This document shows positions 57,201 to 64,000 of a stretch of 64,000 nucleotides of DNA, piece after piece. The position numbers were made by a program, and so were the translations under genes. Numbering within the stretch: position 1 is the first letter of the stretch; every line of letters starts with the position of its first letter. The stretch comes from Noviherbaspirillum suwonense (GTDB taxonomy: Bacteria; Pseudomonadota; Gammaproteobacteria; Burkholderiales; Burkholderiaceae_D): NCBI RefSeq assembly GCF_900182955.1, contig NZ_FXUL01000013.1, positions 62,001-126,000 on the forward strand, given 5' to 3'. The notes beneath the pieces were generated by a model. The model searched no databases. It saw nothing but the letters and a program-made list of their open reading frames with translations, and had not been told where the DNA came from.

Positions 57201-57805
57201 CAGCGCTCCGGCGCGCCGCGCGCCATCCAGGCCCGGTAAACGCGCAGCGCTGCATGGGCGTCATTGGCCGCGTACAGGATCTGGCGCTCGCTGAGCACCC
57301 GGCTGGCCCAGTTGGTGGTGGCGACCTTCTTCGACTTCTGCAGCTGCTGGCCGAGCAGGTCGGCCACCGCGCTCTTGACGCCCACCGCGTTGCGCCCGGT
57401 GCGCAGCCGCTGCGCCAGGTCGACCGTGCCGGCGCAGGCGATGCCGCATTTCGACGTCAGCCGCCGCAGGTCGTCGCCCAGGCCGAAGCCGGCCTTGACC
57501 AGCTGCGGCGACGCCAGCAGCGCTTCCAGGTCGCCGAGTGCATCGAGCGCGTGGAGATGGTCGACCTGGTAGAGGAAGCAGTGGCTGTCGGTCGCAAGCT
57601 GCACCAGGTGCGGCCCGCTGGACACCTGGCCGCGGGTGAAGGTGGGACGCGACTCGGTGTCGAAGCCCAGCGCGTCGGCCGCCTCGAGGACGGCGCGGGC
57701 AGCCGCGGCCGCGGCGCTGCTGGCGACCACGGTCACCTGCGCCACCGACAGGCCGGCATATGCCGGCAGCGCCGCCGCCTCGTCCAGTTCGCCGACCCCG
57801 TTCAC
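57200..57805 (-). CDS. RNase D-like 3'-5' exonuclease (DEDDy type), GTG start
   Basis: The 201-aa single-domain protein has all three exonuclease motifs: Exo I ALGFDTESRPTF with D49 and E51, Exo II KAGFGLGDDLRRL (about 106-118) and Exo III YAANDAHAALRVY (Tyr/Asp, about 180-190). It has no HRDC domain, so it is shorter than RNase D (about 375 aa) and closer to small DEDDy exonucleases. The GTG start at 57803-57805 overlaps the stop of the upstream kinase (GTGA), and its own stop overlaps the next kinase start. It is thus locked between two sensor kinases in one transcript. The substrate (RNA or DNA) is unknown. Confidence 0.88.
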   Translation of the reverse strand: MNGVGELDEAAALPAYAGLSVAQVTVVASSAAAAAARAVLEAADALGFDTESRPTFTRGQVSSGPHLVQLATDSHCFLYQVDHLHALDALGDLEALLASPQLVKAGFGLGDDLRRLTSKCGIACAGTVDLAQRLRTGRNAVGVKSAVADLLGQQLQKSKKVATTNWASRVLSERQILYAANDAHAALRVYRAWMARGAPER

Positions 57806-60800
57806 GCCGCGCTCGCGTCCGCCGCCACCGCGGCCAGCACTGCCCGCAGCTGGTGGATATCGTACGGCTTGGCGAGCGAACGCGAAGGAATGTCGAGATG
57901 GGCGCTGATCGAGGCGCCATAACCCGAAGCAAACACGATGGCGATGCCGGGCGCCATGACAGCCGCTTTCCTGGCCAGCTCGACGCCGGAGATGCCGGGC
58001 AGGCTGACGTCGGTAAACAGCGTGTCGAAGCGGCCGTTGCCGAGCGCCTCCAGCGCCTCCTCTGCGCTGCCCACGCCGGTCACCGTGTGCCCCAGCGTAT
58101 TGAGCAGTTCGCAGACCAGGATGCGCGAGTCCTCGTTATCCTCGACCACCAGGATGCGCAGCAGGTCGTCGTCCGGCCGCATCCCCTGTTCGCTGCCGGA
58201 CGTAGCTTGCGGCGTAGATATGGGCATTGATGTTGATGTTGATGTTGGCGTTGATGTTGATGTTGATGTCGGCTGCGCCGGCGGCGGCGCGATGCGGCCG
58301 CGGGCCTGCTGCCGGTTGGCGAAGATATGGCGGATCTTGCGCGCCAGGTCGGTGCGGCGGTAGGGCTTGGACAGCAGCTCGACGCCTTCGTCGAGCCGGC
58401 CGCCGTGGACGATCGCGTTCTGCGGATAGCCCGAGGTGAACAGCACCGCGATGTCCGGCACCAGCAGCCGCGCCTGGCGCGCCAGCTCGACGCTGCGCAC
58501 CGGGCCCGGCATGACGACGTCGGTAAACAGCAGGTCGATATGCATGCCGCTGCGCAGGATCACCAGCGCGCCTTCGCCGTCGTCCGCCTTCAGCACCCGG
58601 TAGCCCAGCGTGCTCAGGATGTCGACCACGGTGGACTGCACGTCCGGGTCGTCCTCGGCCACCAGGATGGTCTCGTTGCCGCCATGCACCGGCCCGGTCA
58701 GCATGTCCGGCAGCGCTTCGCGGGCCTGCAGCGAGCGCGGCAGGTAGATGCGTATCGTGGTGCCGACGCCGACCTCGCTGTAGATCCGGATCGTGCCGCC
58801 GCTCTGCCTGACGAAGCCATAGGCCATGGACAGGCCGAGGCCGGTGCCCTCGCCTTCCGGCTTGGTGGTGAAAAACGGCTCGAACGCCTTCTCCATCACG
58901 GCCTGCGACATGCCGGAGCCGGTGTCGCTGACGGCCAGCATCACGTAGTCGCCGGCGGCGACCGCGTCGACCTCACCCGGCGCGCTTCCGTCCAGCGTCG
59001 CATTGGCCAGCTCGATGGTGAGCCGTCCTTCGCCCTGCATCGCGTCGCGCGCATTGATGGCCAGGTTCAGGATCACGTTCTCGATCTGGCCGGGGTCGGC
59101 CAGCGTGTTCCACAGGTCGGGCGCGACCGCGGTCCTGACGATGATGGCCTCGCCCAGCGTGCGGCGCAGCAGGTCGTCGGTGTTGCGCACCAGCTCGCCC
59201 AGGTTGATCACCACCGGCTGCAGCGGCTGCCGGCGCGCGAACGCCAGCAGCTGCGAGGACAGCTTGGCGCCGCGCAGCACCGCCGCCACCGCGGTGTCGA
59301 GCCGCTTCTGCGCGGCCTGATTGCCGGCCAGCTGGCTCTGCAGCAGCTGCAGGTTGCCGCCGATGACCTGCAGCACGTTGTTGAAATCGTGGGCGACGCC
59401 GCCCGTGAGCTGTCCGATCGCTTCCATCTTCTGCGCCTGGCGCAATGCGTTCTCGGCATCGGCCCGGCGGCCGATTTCGTCGACCACGCGCTGCTCCAGC
59501 GTTTCATTGAGTTCGCGCAGCGTGGCCATGTGCTGGCGCCGGGTGCTGATGTCGGTGAACGTGCAGAGCGCGCCCTCGAGCACGCCGTTGCGCCGCACCG
59601 GATGGGCGCGGTATTCGACCGGGAAGCTGCTGCCGTCGACGCGGAAGAACACCTCGTCCTCGACCAGCGCCGACTCGCCGGTGCGCGCGGTGCGCAGGAT
59701 CGGGCAGTCATGGTGGCGGTAGAACGTGCCGTCCGGGTGGGTATGGTGGATCAGGTCATGCAGCCTGTGGCCGATCACCTGCGAGGCCTGGCTGAAACCC
59801 AGCATCCGCATGAAGGCCCGGTTGCACAGCGTGGTCACGCCTTCGCGGTCGATCGAGTAAAAGCCTTCCTCGGTCGAGTCGAGCAGCAGGCGGATGAATT
59901 CATTGCTTTGCTGGATGCGCGCCTCGCTGTCGCGCAGCGCCTGGTCGATCTGCTTGCGGTGGGTGATGTCGAAGGCCACGCCGAGGTAACGCTTCTCGCC
60001 GTTGCGCTCGACCACCTTGCCGCGGCGCGCCAGCCAGCGTTTCTCGCCGTTGTCGGCGCGGGTGATCTGGTATTCGGCATATTCGAGCGGATTGTCCTGC
60101 ACGCCGAGCTTGAGCGGACCGACCTCGTGCCGGTGCGCCGGGTCCACCATCGCCACCAGCATGCTGCCGGTGACGGGAACGTCGTCCGGCAGCCCCCACA
60201 GCCGCCGGTAGGTGTCCGAGCAGACCATCCTGTCGGCCTCGGGAAACCATTCGAAGCTGCCGATGCCGCCGGCTTCCTGCGCGATGCGCAGCCGTTCGCT
60301 GTTGGCGGTGTGCTCGGTGACATCGACGCCCTGCACGAAGATGCCGGCCACCGCGCCCGACCTGCCGCGTATGGGCTGGTAAAGGAAATCGAGCAGCACC
60401 GAGCGCTCGGCGCCATTGTCGCGGCGGCGCAGGCGCACCTCGATTTCCTTGCCGACGTAAGGCTCGCCGCTGGCGTAGACCTCGTCGAGCAGCGTGATGA
60501 ATCCCTGTTCGACCACTTCCGGCAGCACTTCCCGCACCGGCTTGCCGATGATGTCGTCGCGCCCGATCAGGTCCCGGTAGGGCGCATTGGCGACGGTGAA
60601 GATGTGCTGCGGGCCGCGCAGCACCGCGGTGAAGCCGGGCGCCTGCTCGAACAGGCTGCGCAGGAAATCGCTTTCGTCGGCGCGCGCATGGCGCTCGGCG
60701 TCGGCCGCCATCCGTTCTGTCGCAATGGCTTCATGCAGCCTGCGCACCAGGCGCTCGTCGTCATCGAACGCGGGCGCGGCCGCGCGCGGCGCTTCGATGG

Positions 60801-61200
60801 CGGTCGCCAGGAAGCCTACGGTCGCGCCGCCGGCATGGAGCGGCGTGAAATACAGCGCGAACGGCGCGGCGCCGGCGACATGCACGGCCGGCAGGGTCGC
60901 GCCGGCGGGCGGCGCGTCGTCCGCCCATGGCCAGAGCTGCGGCCATACCTGACGGGCCGGCTTGCCGAACACCCTGGCGTCGCGTTCGCCCGCCAGCAGC
61001 GCGAAAGCCTGGTTGTAGACGATGACATGGTCGCTGCCCCACAGCAGCAGCATCGGGAGCGGCGTATGACTGAGGATGTCCACCGCGGTCGACAGCACCG
61101 GTGGCCAGGCATCTTCCGTACCGGACAGCATGGAGAGGCATGCGCTGTCGCGAATGCGTTTCCTCGTGGTATCCGGGTTCAGGCCAATGGTGACAGTCAT
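57802..61200 (-). CDS. Cytoplasmic PAS-rich hybrid histidine kinase with two receivers
   Basis: The 1132-aa protein has no clear membrane segment. Several PAS domains are visible: the first near 45-120, the second (about 180-290, [20 protein letters not shown]), the third (about 305-410, [17 protein letters not shown]), and the fourth (about 425-540). HisKA has [20 protein letters not shown] (about 600), and HATPase has [25 protein letters not shown] and [11 protein letters not shown]. Receiver 1 (about 840-955) has [11 protein letters not shown] and [11 protein letters not shown] Thr/Ser/Pro linker (about 973-995) follows. Receiver 2 (about 1012-1128) has [20 protein letters not shown] and SLAKPYDI. 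Both receivers look intact. It is the first gene of the kinase-exonuclease-kinase unit. Confidence 0.93.
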   Translation of the reverse strand: MTVTIGLNPDTTRKRIRDSACLSMLSGTEDAWPPVLSTAVDILSHTPLPMLLLWGSDHVIVYNQAFALLAGERDARVFGKPARQVWPQLWPWADDAPPAGATLPAVHVAGAAPFALYFTPLHAGGATVGFLATAIEAPRAAAPAFDDDERLVRRLHEAIATERMAADAERHARADESDFLRSLFEQAPGFTAVLRGPQHIFTVANAPYRDLIGRDDIIGKPVREVLPEVVEQGFITLLDEVYASGEPYVGKEIEVRLRRRDNGAERSVLLDFLYQPIRGRSGAVAGIFVQGVDVTEHTANSERLRIAQEAGGIGSFEWFPEADRMVCSDTYRRLWGLPDDVPVTGSMLVAMVDPAHRHEVGPLKLGVQDNPLEYAEYQITRADNGEKRWLARRGKVVERNGEKRYLGVAFDITHRKQIDQALRDSEARIQQSNEFIRLLLDSTEEGFYSIDREGVTTLCNRAFMRMLGFSQASQVIGHRLHDLIHHTHPDGTFYRHHDCPILRTARTGESALVEDEVFFRVDGSSFPVEYRAHPVRRNGVLEGALCTFTDISTRRQHMATLRELNETLEQRVVDEIGRRADAENALRQAQKMEAIGQLTGGVAHDFNNVLQVIGGNLQLLQSQLAGNQAAQKRLDTAVAAVLRGAKLSSQLLAFARRQPLQPVVINLGELVRNTDDLLRRTLGEAIIVRTAVAPDLWNTLADPGQIENVILNLAINARDAMQGEGRLTIELANATLDGSAPGEVDAVAAGDYVMLAVSDTGSGMSQAVMEKAFEPFFTTKPEGEGTGLGLSMAYGFVRQSGGTIRIYSEVGVGTTIRIYLPRSLQAREALPDMLTGPVHGGNETILVAEDDPDVQSTVVDILSTLGYRVLKADDGEGALVILRSGMHIDLLFTDVVMPGPVRSVELARQARLLVPDIAVLFTSGYPQNAIVHGGRLDEGVELLSKPYRRTDLARKIRHIFANRQQARGRIAPPPAQPTSTSTSTPTSTSTSMPISTPQATSGSEQGMRPDDDLLRILVVEDNEDSRILVCELLNTLGHTVTGVGSAEEALEALGNGRFDTLFTDVSLPGISGVELARKAAVMAPGIAIVFASGYGASISAHLDIPSRSLAKPYDIHQLRAVLAAVAADASAA
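58227..58270. repeat. In-frame GTTGAT hexamer repeat coding a Thr-Ser linker
   Basis: About seven units of TTGATG (one variant TTGGCG) encode alternating Thr-Ser/Pro between the two receivers of the kinase. Hexamer slippage would change linker length without a frameshift. Confidence 0.8.
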
Positions 61201-61376
61201 TCAGTTTCAGGCACGGGGCCGGAAAGCGGCCCTGCTTTGGTGGAAAGCCTGAAATTCTAAAGGTTAACGTGCTGGCAGGCAGGAAAAGATGCAGCGTATT
61301 CCCCGGCACGCAACTTTACGCCGCCCGGTCACGCAGCCATGCTGCACGGCAACGCGGACGGCGGCGCGCAGGCCGC

Positions 61377-61703
61377 CTAGTTGCCGCGTGCGGGAAAACC
61401 GGAATTGCCGAGCACCAGCCCTTCCACCGGGTCTTCGGGCGCCTTCTCCGGCCCGCTGGTTTCGCGTGCATTTTCAGGTGGTTCGATGTCCGACGCGGGT
61501 GCTGCGCCCTGCGCAGGCGCCTGGCGCGGCCGCGGCTTGGGCGCCTGCGAACGCGGGTCGCCGGGCATTTCGCTGAACTGGTCGTCCTTGGCGGTTTCCA
61601 CGAAAAGCTGCTCGTCGACCACGGTCTGCACCAGGCTGCCATCCTGGGGATGGCCCTTGCCTGCCTTGTTCTTTTCGTCCGGCTTGCTGGTGTCGTTGGT
61701 CAT
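61377..61703 (-). CDS. Disordered hydrophilic hypothetical protein
   Basis: The 108-aa product is rich in Pro, Ala, Asp, Glu and Gln. There is one possibly ordered piece, SLVQTVVDEQLFVETAKDDQ, near residues 23-42. No signal peptide, domain or membrane segment is visible. The start follows AGAGGAAA at a good spacing, which supports a real gene. It lies upstream of the kinase unit on the same strand, separated by 176 bp. The function is unknown. Confidence 0.65.
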   Translation of the reverse strand: MTNDTSKPDEKNKAGKGHPQDGSLVQTVVDEQLFVETAKDDQFSEMPGDPRSQAPKPRPRQAPAQGAAPASDIEPPENARETSGPEKAPEDPVEGLVLGNSGFPARGN

Positions 61704-61901
61704 ATTCGTTTCCTCTTGTTATGTCGGCTGCTGAGGCGTCGATGATAATCGCGCTGCGCCGGTTCGGATGTCGGATAGACGGCCGGCACAGCGTAGGAAT
61801 ACGCTGATTATGCATCCCCGGAAAGCTTGTCCCAACCCGGAGGCCGACGTCGCCGTTTCCAGTAGAATCCTTCGACGAATCGAAACCAGACGAGGATTAC
61901 G

Positions 61902-62147
61902 ATGAGCGACCAGAATGACAAAGAGCAGTTTGCCGCCGATCTCGAACAGCGTTTCAAGGACGTGATGCAATGGGCGGTGACAACCTGGCCCGATAGCGAG
62001 CATCCGGTGTCGCTGGCCGATTTCGGGGACGTGGAAAAAGCAGTCAAGGCGATCTCGCAGCGCTTCCTGCATCCGTCGGGCGAAGCGCTTTCGCCGTCCG
62101 AAGGCGGCGCGCAGTTCGTCGACGTCTCGCCTGCGCCTTGGCCCTGA
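61902..62147 (+). CDS. Small acidic hypothetical protein upstream of a sensor kinase
   Basis: The 81-aa product contains DLEQRFKDVMQWAVTTWPDS and DFGDVEKAVKAISQRFLH, which look like two amphipathic helices. It starts behind GAGG and ends 14 bp before the next kinase gene, so the two are probably co-transcribed. No known family is recognised. Confidence 0.7.
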   Translation: MSDQNDKEQFAADLEQRFKDVMQWAVTTWPDSEHPVSLADFGDVEKAVKAISQRFLHPSGEALSPSEGGAQFVDVSPAPWP

Positions 62148-62161
62148 CGGCAGGCTCTCCG

Positions 62162-64000
62162 ATGCAGTCGTACAGCCGGTTCGACCTGCTGAGCGGCAGC
62201 GGGGAGGTCCGCGCGCGGATGCGCTCCCACGACTGGTCCGGTTCGCCGCTGGGACGGCCTGAAACCTGGCCATCGTCGCTGCGCACCGCGGTCGGCATCC
62301 TGCTCAACTCCAGCTATCCGATGTTCGTGGCCTGGGGGCCGGACCTGAACATGCTGTTCAACGATGCCTACATCCCCATCCTCGGCAACAAGCAGGCGGA
62401 TGCGCTGGGCATGCCGTTCGCGACGCTCTGGTCGGACATCTGGGCCGAAATCAGGCCGCTGGTGGAAACCGCGCTGTCCGGGGAGTCGATCTTCGCCGAC
62501 AACCTGCTGCTGATGATGGACCGCAACGGCTTCCCCGAGGAAACCTACTTCACCTTTTCGTACAGTCCCATCCATGACGAGTCGGGCAGCGTGGCCGGCA
62601 TGTTCTGCGCCTGCACCGAGACCACCCGGCAGATCCTGGGCGAGCGGCGCCAGCGTTTCCAGCTGGAAGTGGCGGACCAGCTGCGCGGGCTGTCCGAGCC
62701 GGACCGCATCATCACCGCCGCCTCCGCGCTGCTGGGCCAGCACCTGAAGCTGACGCGGGTCGTCTACGCCGAGCTCGACCTGTCCCAGCAGGCGCTAAGG
62801 GTCGACAGCGAATGGAACGACGGCAGCGTGGACGGCATCGCCGGCGCGCGCTTTTCGTTTGCGCAGCTGGGCGACGCGATGATGGAGGGCGTGCAGCGCG
62901 GCGGCCCGTTCTGGGTTGCCGATGTCGAGACCGACAGCCGCACCGCGTCCCAGGCGGCGGCCTATTCCCGGCTGGCGGCGCGGGCCCTGCTGGCGGTGCC
63001 GCTGCGGGCTTCGGCCCGCGGCCAGAGCCTGCTGGTGCTGACCCAGGCCGCCCCGCGCCGCTGGCGCGACGACGACGTGGCGCTGGCCGAGGACATTGCC
63101 GAGCGCATCTGGTCGGCGGTCGAGCGCTCCCATGCCGAAACGAGCCGGCGCCGGGCGGAAGCGGCGCTGTCGCGCCAGCTGGCGGCCGAAGGCGACCGGC
63201 TGCGCGGCCTGTTCGAACAGGCGCCGGGATTCATGGCGGTGCTGCGCGGCCCGCAACACGTGTTCGAGCTGGCCAATGCCGCCTTCCTGCGCCTGGTGAA
63301 CCGGCGCAAGCTGGTCGGCATGCGCATTGCCGATGCGCTGCCCGAACTGGCGCCGCAGGGCTTTTTCGCGCTGCTCGACCAAGTCTATGCGAACGGCAAG
63401 CCGTTCTTCGGCCACGAGGCGCTGCTGGTGCTGCAGCCGGCGCCGGACGAACCGGCCACCGAGCGCTTCATCGATTTCATTTACCAGCCGGTGCTGGAAG
63501 TCGACGGCTCGGTCTCCGGCATCTTCATCGAGGGCTACGACGTCACCGACCGCAGGCTGGCGGCCGATGCGGTGCGCGACAGCGAGGAACGGCTGCGCGA
63601 GGGCCTGCAGGCCGGGCGCATGGTGGTCTGGGACTGGGACCTGAAGAGCAACGAGGTCAGCTACTCGTTCAATGCGATGGATGTGTTCGGCCACGGGCCC
63701 GCGGACGCGCCGCCGAACTGGGGCGCGGTGCATCCGGACGACCTGCCGGTGGCCATCGCGGCCGCGCAGAAGGCGATCGATGCGCGCGACGGCTATGAAT
63801 CGACGCTGCGCATGATCCGCCCCGACAACGGCGAAGTCATCTGGGTCGAGGTGCGCGGCAAGGTGCTGTGCGACGCCGCCGGCATGCCGCTGGTCATGCG
63901 CGGCATCTCGATCGACATCACCGAGCGCAAGCGGGCCGAGGAAGCGCTGCGCACCGCCGACCGGAGGAAGGACGAATTCCTGGCGATGCTTGCGCACGAG
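62162..64000 (+). CDS. PAS/GAF sensor histidine kinase, cut by the window end
   Basis: The visible part is 613 residues and stays open to the last base. An N-terminal PAS-like domain (about 1-160) contains SGSPLGRPETWPSSLRTAVG and MFVAWGPDLNMLFNDAY. A GAF-like domain follows (about 175-325), then a PAS (about 340-455) whose [20 protein letters not shown] matches the second PAS of the 57802-61200 kinase. A PAS_3-type domain (about 470-590) ends in ISIDITERKRAEEALR. The final residues RRKDEFLAMLAHE are the start of the HisKA H-box; the catalytic and any receiver domains lie beyond the window. No membrane segment is visible. Confidence 0.9.
   Translation, partial: MQSYSRFDLLSGSGEVRARMRSHDWSGSPLGRPETWPSSLRTAVGILLNSSYPMFVAWGPDLNMLFNDAYIPILGNKQADALGMPFATLWSDIWAEIRPLVETALSGESIFADNLLLMMDRNGFPEETYFTFSYSPIHDESGSVAGMFCACTETTRQILGERRQRFQLEVADQLRGLSEPDRIITAASALLGQHLKLTRVVYAELDLSQQALRVDSEWNDGSVDGIAGARFSFAQLGDAMMEGVQRGGPFWVADVETDSRTASQAAAYSRLAARALLAVPLRASARGQSLLVLTQAAPRRWRDDDVALAEDIAERIWSAVERSHAETSRRRAEAALSRQLAAEGDRLRGLFEQAPGFMAVLRGPQHVFELANAAFLRLVNRRKLVGMRIADALPELAPQGFFALLDQVYANGKPFFGHEALLVLQPAPDEPATERFIDFIYQPVLEVDGSVSGIFIEGYDVTDRRLAADAVRDSEERLREGLQAGRMVVWDWDLKSNEVSYSFNAMDVFGHGPADAPPNWGAVHPDDLPVAIAAAQKAIDARDGYESTLRMIRPDNGEVIWVEVRGKVLCDAAGMPLVMRGISIDITERKRAEEALRTADRRKDEFLAMLAHE

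Noticed and set aside
54045-57239. 1064-codon open frame antisense to the CHASE kinase gene
   Set aside because: It mirrors the GC-rich codon use of the real gene, is His/Arg/Gln-rich without domains, and the minus-strand kinase is complete.
58327-61260. 977-codon open frame antisense to the second hybrid kinase
   Set aside because: Same GC-bias shadow; the kinase domains on the other strand are unambiguous.

Overview
The window is high-GC chromosomal DNA from a betaproteobacterium of the order Burkholderiales. It most resembles Oxalobacteraceae (Herbaspirillum/Noviherbaspirillum-like). The basis is gene content and order: queA-tgt-yajC-secD-secF, xseB-ispA-dxs, polA/DUF2782/thrB/BPSS1780-type, pilT-pilU, and OxyR with both redox cysteines. 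The taxonomic call is inference; there is no rRNA or tRNA gene in the window.

Layout. 1-11307: core genes. These are the Sec accessory complex and queuosine genes on the minus strand, then recG and oxyR, an orphan ugpB and ubiA. 11308-12657: a gene-free repeat block holding a segmented hexanucleotide array, a ~616-bp palindromic composite element (copy A) and a 162-bp MITE-like hairpin. 12658-16526: proC/yggS, then pilT-pilU. 16864-27609: an accessory island that looks like a set of type III secretion effectors. It holds two paralogous hydrophobic proteins flanking a CesT-like chaperone, a 1051-aa protein with two F-box-like units, and a 939-aa ankyrin-repeat protein. No type III secretion machinery is in the window. 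27659-33982: glycolate oxidase glcDEF with a LysR regulator and a D-lactate dehydrogenase-like flavoprotein, all on the minus strand. 34102-34656: PduO-type cobalamin adenosyltransferase. 34657-35649: copy B of the palindromic composite element, inverted relative to copy A. 35650-38661: dxs, ispA, xseB. 38957-53599: a Rieske oxygenase/sulfurtransferase pair, a ZIP transporter, polA, DUF2782, thrB, a membrane protein, a BON-LysM protein, hldE (adenylyltransferase part), a ferritin-like diiron protein, a secreted glutathione peroxidase, pstS, a CYTH-CHAD triphosphatase and a small hypothetical gene. 53784-64000: signalling genes. Two large hybrid histidine kinases overlap a small DEDD-type 3'-5' exonuclease gene in one transcription unit, and a third PAS/GAF kinase is cut by the window end exactly at its H-box.

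Four points stand out. (1) The effector/chaperone cassette with eukaryotic-like F-box and ankyrin partners suggests interaction with a eukaryotic host. (2) A repeated ~616-bp palindromic element, bounded on both sides by GTTGCN/GCAACN hexamer arrays, is present twice, each time between convergent genes. (3) Other inverted-repeat elements also sit at convergent gene ends, and one of them supplies the hldE stop codon. (4) An RNase D-like exonuclease is embedded between two hybrid kinases. Most very long antisense open frames in the window are by-products of high GC at third codon positions and are not annotated.
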